This document shows, piece after piece, positions 60,919 to 64,000 of a DNA stretch of 64,000 nt. The stretch spans positions 283,736-347,735 of the forward strand of contig ML976996.1 of the NCBI GenBank assembly GCA_010015675.1. The letters run 5' to 3'. Numbering within the stretch: position 1 is the stretch's first letter; the number at the start of each line of letters is the position of its first letter. The translations under genes and the position numbers were made by a program. Source of the stretch: Byssothecium circinans (Eukaryota > Ascomycota > Dothideomycetes > Pleosporales > Massarinaceae). The notes below the pieces were generated by a model. It worked only from the letters and a program-made list of their open reading frames with translations. It ran no database searches and was not told the DNA's origin.

Positions 60919-61377
60919 GTTACTAAGGGGTATACTTACTAAGCCTAATCTATGTTAGGGGAGGTTAATTAGTATAAGGTGTATACATTAGGTAGTATGC
61001 TTCAGTAGTTTAAGAGGTAAATGTATAAAAGTAACTAATTCTATATCTAACTATAGAATAACTAAGTATTAATCTAGGTAAGAGATAAACTATAGAGAGT
61101 TAACTATAAAGAATTAGAATCTAAAAGATAAAGGAAATCCATCTAGTCTTTATACTACTTATTCTATTCCTTCGCTAAGTCCTTGATTCCGCCTAGAGCC
61201 TCTACTCCTTCTATTCCTAGGACTTTACTCTAATCCTAGGATCCATGGGATCTCTTAGTCTTAGTGGGATTATAATTACGTGACTAGTGCCTTAACCCTA
61301 TCCTGCGCCCCACTATCTAATACTCTCCCTAAGCGTATCATTCTTCCGTGGCTGCGCTCATACATTATCTTATAACA
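60919..61377 (-). repeat. Gypsy LTR (5' LTR in element orientation)
   Basis: Begins TGTTACTAAGGGG and ends CTTATAACA. Several CpA/TpG sites of the other LTR are TpA here. Confidence 0.92.
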
Positions 61378-61382
61378 TAATA
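61378..61382. repeat. Gypsy target-site duplication, right
   Basis: TAATA, identical to 53930-53934. Copia coding resumes here. Confidence 0.85.
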
Positions 61383-61682
61383 GTATTAATAATGCTAATA
61401 GTATTACTAAGAATACTAATAACCCTAGAGTTATAATCCCTCCTAGTAATAGAGAGTATCTTAAATAATTTGCTCCTATTAATTTAGTAGATAGTATAGA
61501 CTTAGTTCTATCTACTACTAGTTTTAATAATGAACCTACTACCTTTAAAGAAGCTATTCTAAATAAGGATAAGAAGAACTAGATACTAGCTATATCTAGT
61601 GAATTTAATTCTCTTAATAAATAAAATACTTAGGAAATCGTTGATTTACCTAAGGATAGAAAAGCTTTAAAAGGTAGATAGG

Positions 61683-64000
61683 TGTTGGACAGCAGAGCAC
61701 TAAGAGCATAGAGAGAAAAAGGATCAATTATATATTAAGTAAAGATGCTTAGGAGATAGGACTATATTAGAAAGGACTAAGGCTAGGCTAGATAAGGCTA
61801 GTGAATAGTGTAGAACTGTTTAGTACTATTTAGTCTAATACACCCCCTTAGCTTAGCCAGATGGCTAGTGAGATGAAAGAATAGTTAAGAACTATTAGTG
61901 TAGGATACCCTCCACCCCCTTAGCATGTTAAGGAGAGTGAGATAGGAAGAGAAAGAAGCAGGATATAGATACAAGATAACTCTAGCAAAACACCAAACCT
62001 AGTGGGAAAGTGGTGAAAGAAGGAATCTCTAAAGGCTAGCAGGTTCTTGTATAGCTGCGTAGCAAGTAGACTGAATAGAGAGGACTTAGCAATCACCTTA
62101 AACCTAGAATAGGAAAATAATAAGGTGTATCTAATATAGGAGAACAGAAATAGGAATAGTTTAGAACTATTTAGAATAGTTTAGAATGGTACTACGAGCT
62201 CTACCCCCTAAGCTTTAGAAGCCTTAGGTGTAAAGCTTACATTGTTATATAGTAAGAATGCTCTTAGTACTTAGTTTAGATTACTTACTTAACACTAAAG
62301 TAATATAGGATAGTTCTTAGACAGTAATAAACCGTAAGGAACTATATAAGTATAGTAAGATTAGAATGTCTAGAATGAACTATTTAGAGACAGTAGAGAA
62401 CCGTATAAGGATGGTAAGATAGCCTAGATTAATCATGTGATTAGATGGTAGATAGACAGGAACTATTCAAGAATAGTAGAGAACTATTATCTAGAGAGTG
62501 ATTAGATTAATTAGGATGTGAATAGTAACTATCTTAAAGCGGTTAGGAACTATCATGTTAAGAATAGATGGTTAATCACTGTTACTAACAGTATAGAACC
62601 GTTATGGCTAGTTTAAATCTAAGGATTAGGATTAGATTAGGGAGTCTACAGTAGGTTAACTGCATATAGACTGAAAGGAACTGCGGAAGTCTAGCTATAG
62701 CTAGGGCGCTGCATTGAAACTTTAGAGGATCTATAGTAGGTTAACTGTATCAGATTAGATTAAAACTGCGGAAGTCTAGCTACAGCTAGGGCGCTGCATT
62801 AAAACTTCAGAGGATCTATAGTAGGTTAACTATATTAGATTAGATTGAAACTGCGGAAGTCTAGCTATAGCTAGGGCGCTGCATTAAAACTTTAAAGGAT
62901 CTACAGTAGGTTAACTATATTAGATTAGGAAGAGAGTCTACTAGTATGTGCTACAGAGACTTCTTCTAATAAGGGTGCTGCAACTAGACAGCAGACTTAG
63001 CGTTTGCCTTAAAATATAGTAACTCTAATTAGTCATCATAGGGTTAGATAGCTAGTCTAACCTATTGCGAAGTTAGTTCACACATGCTAGTACTTTAAGG
63101 AACGTCTTCACTAGAAGTTAAACTAATATATTCTGTTTAAGAGGACTTTCTAAGCTACACCATTTGCTACTAGCCATATAGATACAGCAGAAATAAGGAG
63201 AATAGCTTAGTTGCTAACGGCCATATAGACCTAGCGGAAAAGAGAGAGGTGGCTATAAGCTAGACTAGAATAAAAGGAAGCCTATAGTAGATTAACTGCA
63301 TACAGACTAAACTAGACTAGTTGACAGTAATAAACCATATAGGAACTATTAGGATTATAAATAGCAACTATATTTAGAATAGTTAGGAACTGTTCTAGGA
63401 AGTGACAGGTTATTAGGAAGGTTAAGATAAGACTAGTTCTTAGATGTATAATAGGACGTTAGATAGGTTAAGGCCTTTTACCTAGTCATTATGCTTTTGA
63501 CGGGTAAGTAGCTTTATAAAGCTATCAGCTAGTTATGCTTTAGTTTCTACATAGAGTGGATGGATTACACTATCTTACGTTACTTAATAGAGCCAGTGAT
63601 GATGGATATTAACATAGTGAAGAGTTGTCTTAAGCTAGGGTGCTTCTTTAGTAAGAAGGCTTAACGTTTACTAATTATTATAAAGTAGGATTTGCTTATG
63701 TTAGAAGTGTAGACTTAGGTCTTTAAGAAGGCGCTACTACTAAATCAGCTAGGTTGCTCTAGATGAGGCCACAATGAGCTCAGCTTTAGTAGTTGACTTT
63801 GTAACGCAGCGTTAAAGAGTAGAGTTCTAATTAATTAGTCCGCTAAAGAATATAAAGACCTAGCCTTGTATAGACCTACGAGTCTCCTTATAATTAGTAT
63901 AAGACGCATTAGTAGCTAGGAAGAAATTAACTTCTTCCTAATCCATGAACTAGTTAACTGTAGTGTCATTGTTTGCAGAGTAATGGATTGATTTGTCTTA
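61683..64000. mobile_element. Unclassified element 'D', copy 2 (runs off right edge)
   Basis: Starts TGTTGGACAGCAGAGCACTA inside Copia reverse transcriptase and follows D copy 1 collinearly to the window edge (for example CCCCCTTAGCTTAGC at 61845 versus 43606, and the block near 63480-63960 versus 44930-45420). It keeps many CpA/TpG pairs that are TpA in copy 1, so it is younger or less mutated. It carries three copies of an 85-bp unit that is single in copy 1. Confidence 0.75.
62681..62935. repeat. 85-bp tandem repeat, three units
   Basis: Units start at 62681, 62766 and 62851 with CTGCGGAAGTCTAGC and each contains the palindrome CTAGCTATAGCTAG (CTACAG in the second). Copy 1 of the element has one unit near 44221-44305. 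Confidence 0.85.

Larger units (their letters stand above)
53935..61377 (-). mobile_element. Full-length Gypsy-type LTR retrotransposon (RIP-dead)
   Basis: 7.44 kb with 460-bp LTRs and a 5-bp TAATA duplication. Coding ran on the minus strand. From 5' to 3': a gag CCHC knuckle relic (CGEVGHFHRD, about 59940-59990); the reverse-transcriptase active site TYLDDILVYT at 57386-57357; the integrase C-terminal motif STSFHP-stop-ID...ERIN (about 55858-55795; normally HPQTDGQ-E); then a polypurine tract AAAGAGGGGGATAA next to the 3' LTR (54395-54410). Order RT before integrase defines Gypsy rather than Copia. No open frame of 60 codons survives. Confidence 0.92.
50093..61682 (+). mobile_element. Copia-type LTR retrotransposon, interrupted twice
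   Basis: Left LTR opens TGTTAGAATATAAGAG at 50093; its end is unclear but lies before about 50600. Gag and protease follow (51646-52934), a 905-bp gap hides most of the integrase, and 53840-53934 resumes coding. A Gypsy element (53935-61377) sits there. Copia returns at 61378 with the start of reverse transcriptase: TTFKEAILNKDKKN, SEFNSLNK, EIVDLPKDRKALKGR, where several Trp codons are now TAG. It is cut at 61683 by element D copy 2; the right LTR is outside the window. Confidence 0.87.

Noticed and set aside
62681..62935. CRISPR-like array
   Set aside because: Fungal nuclear DNA, units contiguous at 85 bp without variable spacers; it is a plain tandem repeat inside a transposon.

Overview
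The window is nuclear DNA of a filamentous ascomycete. The signs are genes split by short GT-AG introns (about 48-150 bp), fungus-specific families (Fung_rhodopsin, DUF1996, BED-finger TENA/THI-4, a NACHT-WD40 NLR, a GH5 exo-1,3-glucanase), and transposons full of C-to-T and G-to-A changes in CpA/TpG context, the mark of repeat-induced point mutation (RIP). The split into GC-balanced gene blocks and an AT-rich, gene-empty block resembles compartmentalised Dothideomycetes genomes such as Pleosporales. That placement is inferred; no marker gene fixes the species.

Positions 1-19 kb are a gene block: the 5' part of a secreted GH5 glucanase (-), a BED-finger TENA/THI-4 protein (+), a fungal rhodopsin-like membrane protein (-), a cytochrome P450 (+), a secreted DUF1996 protein (-), an extended SDR reductase (-), a mitochondrial Bax-inhibitor-1/GHITM-type protein (+) and a 2-oxoglutarate/Fe(II)-oxygenase-like protein (+) whose iron-ligand Asp is Ala. 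I assigned introns by consensus splice sites, reading-frame continuity and family conservation. Positions 19-35.7 kb are a damaged border zone: a 5'-truncated rhodopsin relic, a complete hAT transposon (8-bp target duplication, about 20-bp terminal inverted repeats, eight in-frame stops), an FAD amine-oxidase-like pseudogene, an intact-frame HSL-type esterase with an altered oxyanion loop, a small secreted protein, and a large SesB-NACHT-WD40 NLR in two overlapping frames joined at a CCCAAAG heptamer.

From about 35.75 kb to the right edge the sequence is one AT-rich RIP-degraded nest of transposons: two Fot1/pogo DDE elements, a composite TIR element, an unclassified terminal-repeat element (here 'D', two copies), a Copia element, and a full Gypsy element with 460-bp LTRs. 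Copia sits in the terminal repeat of D copy 1. Gypsy and D copy 2 both sit inside the Copia pol region.

The P450, SDR, 2OG-oxygenase-like protein, esterase and FAD-oxidase relic are typical tailoring functions, but no PKS, NRPS or terpene backbone gene is visible, so a biosynthetic cluster is not claimed. The strongest leads are the frameshifted NLR and the HxA (halogenase-like) 2OG protein. Three runs of N (200, 99 and 905 bp) hide parts of the hAT element, a TIR element and the Copia integrase region.
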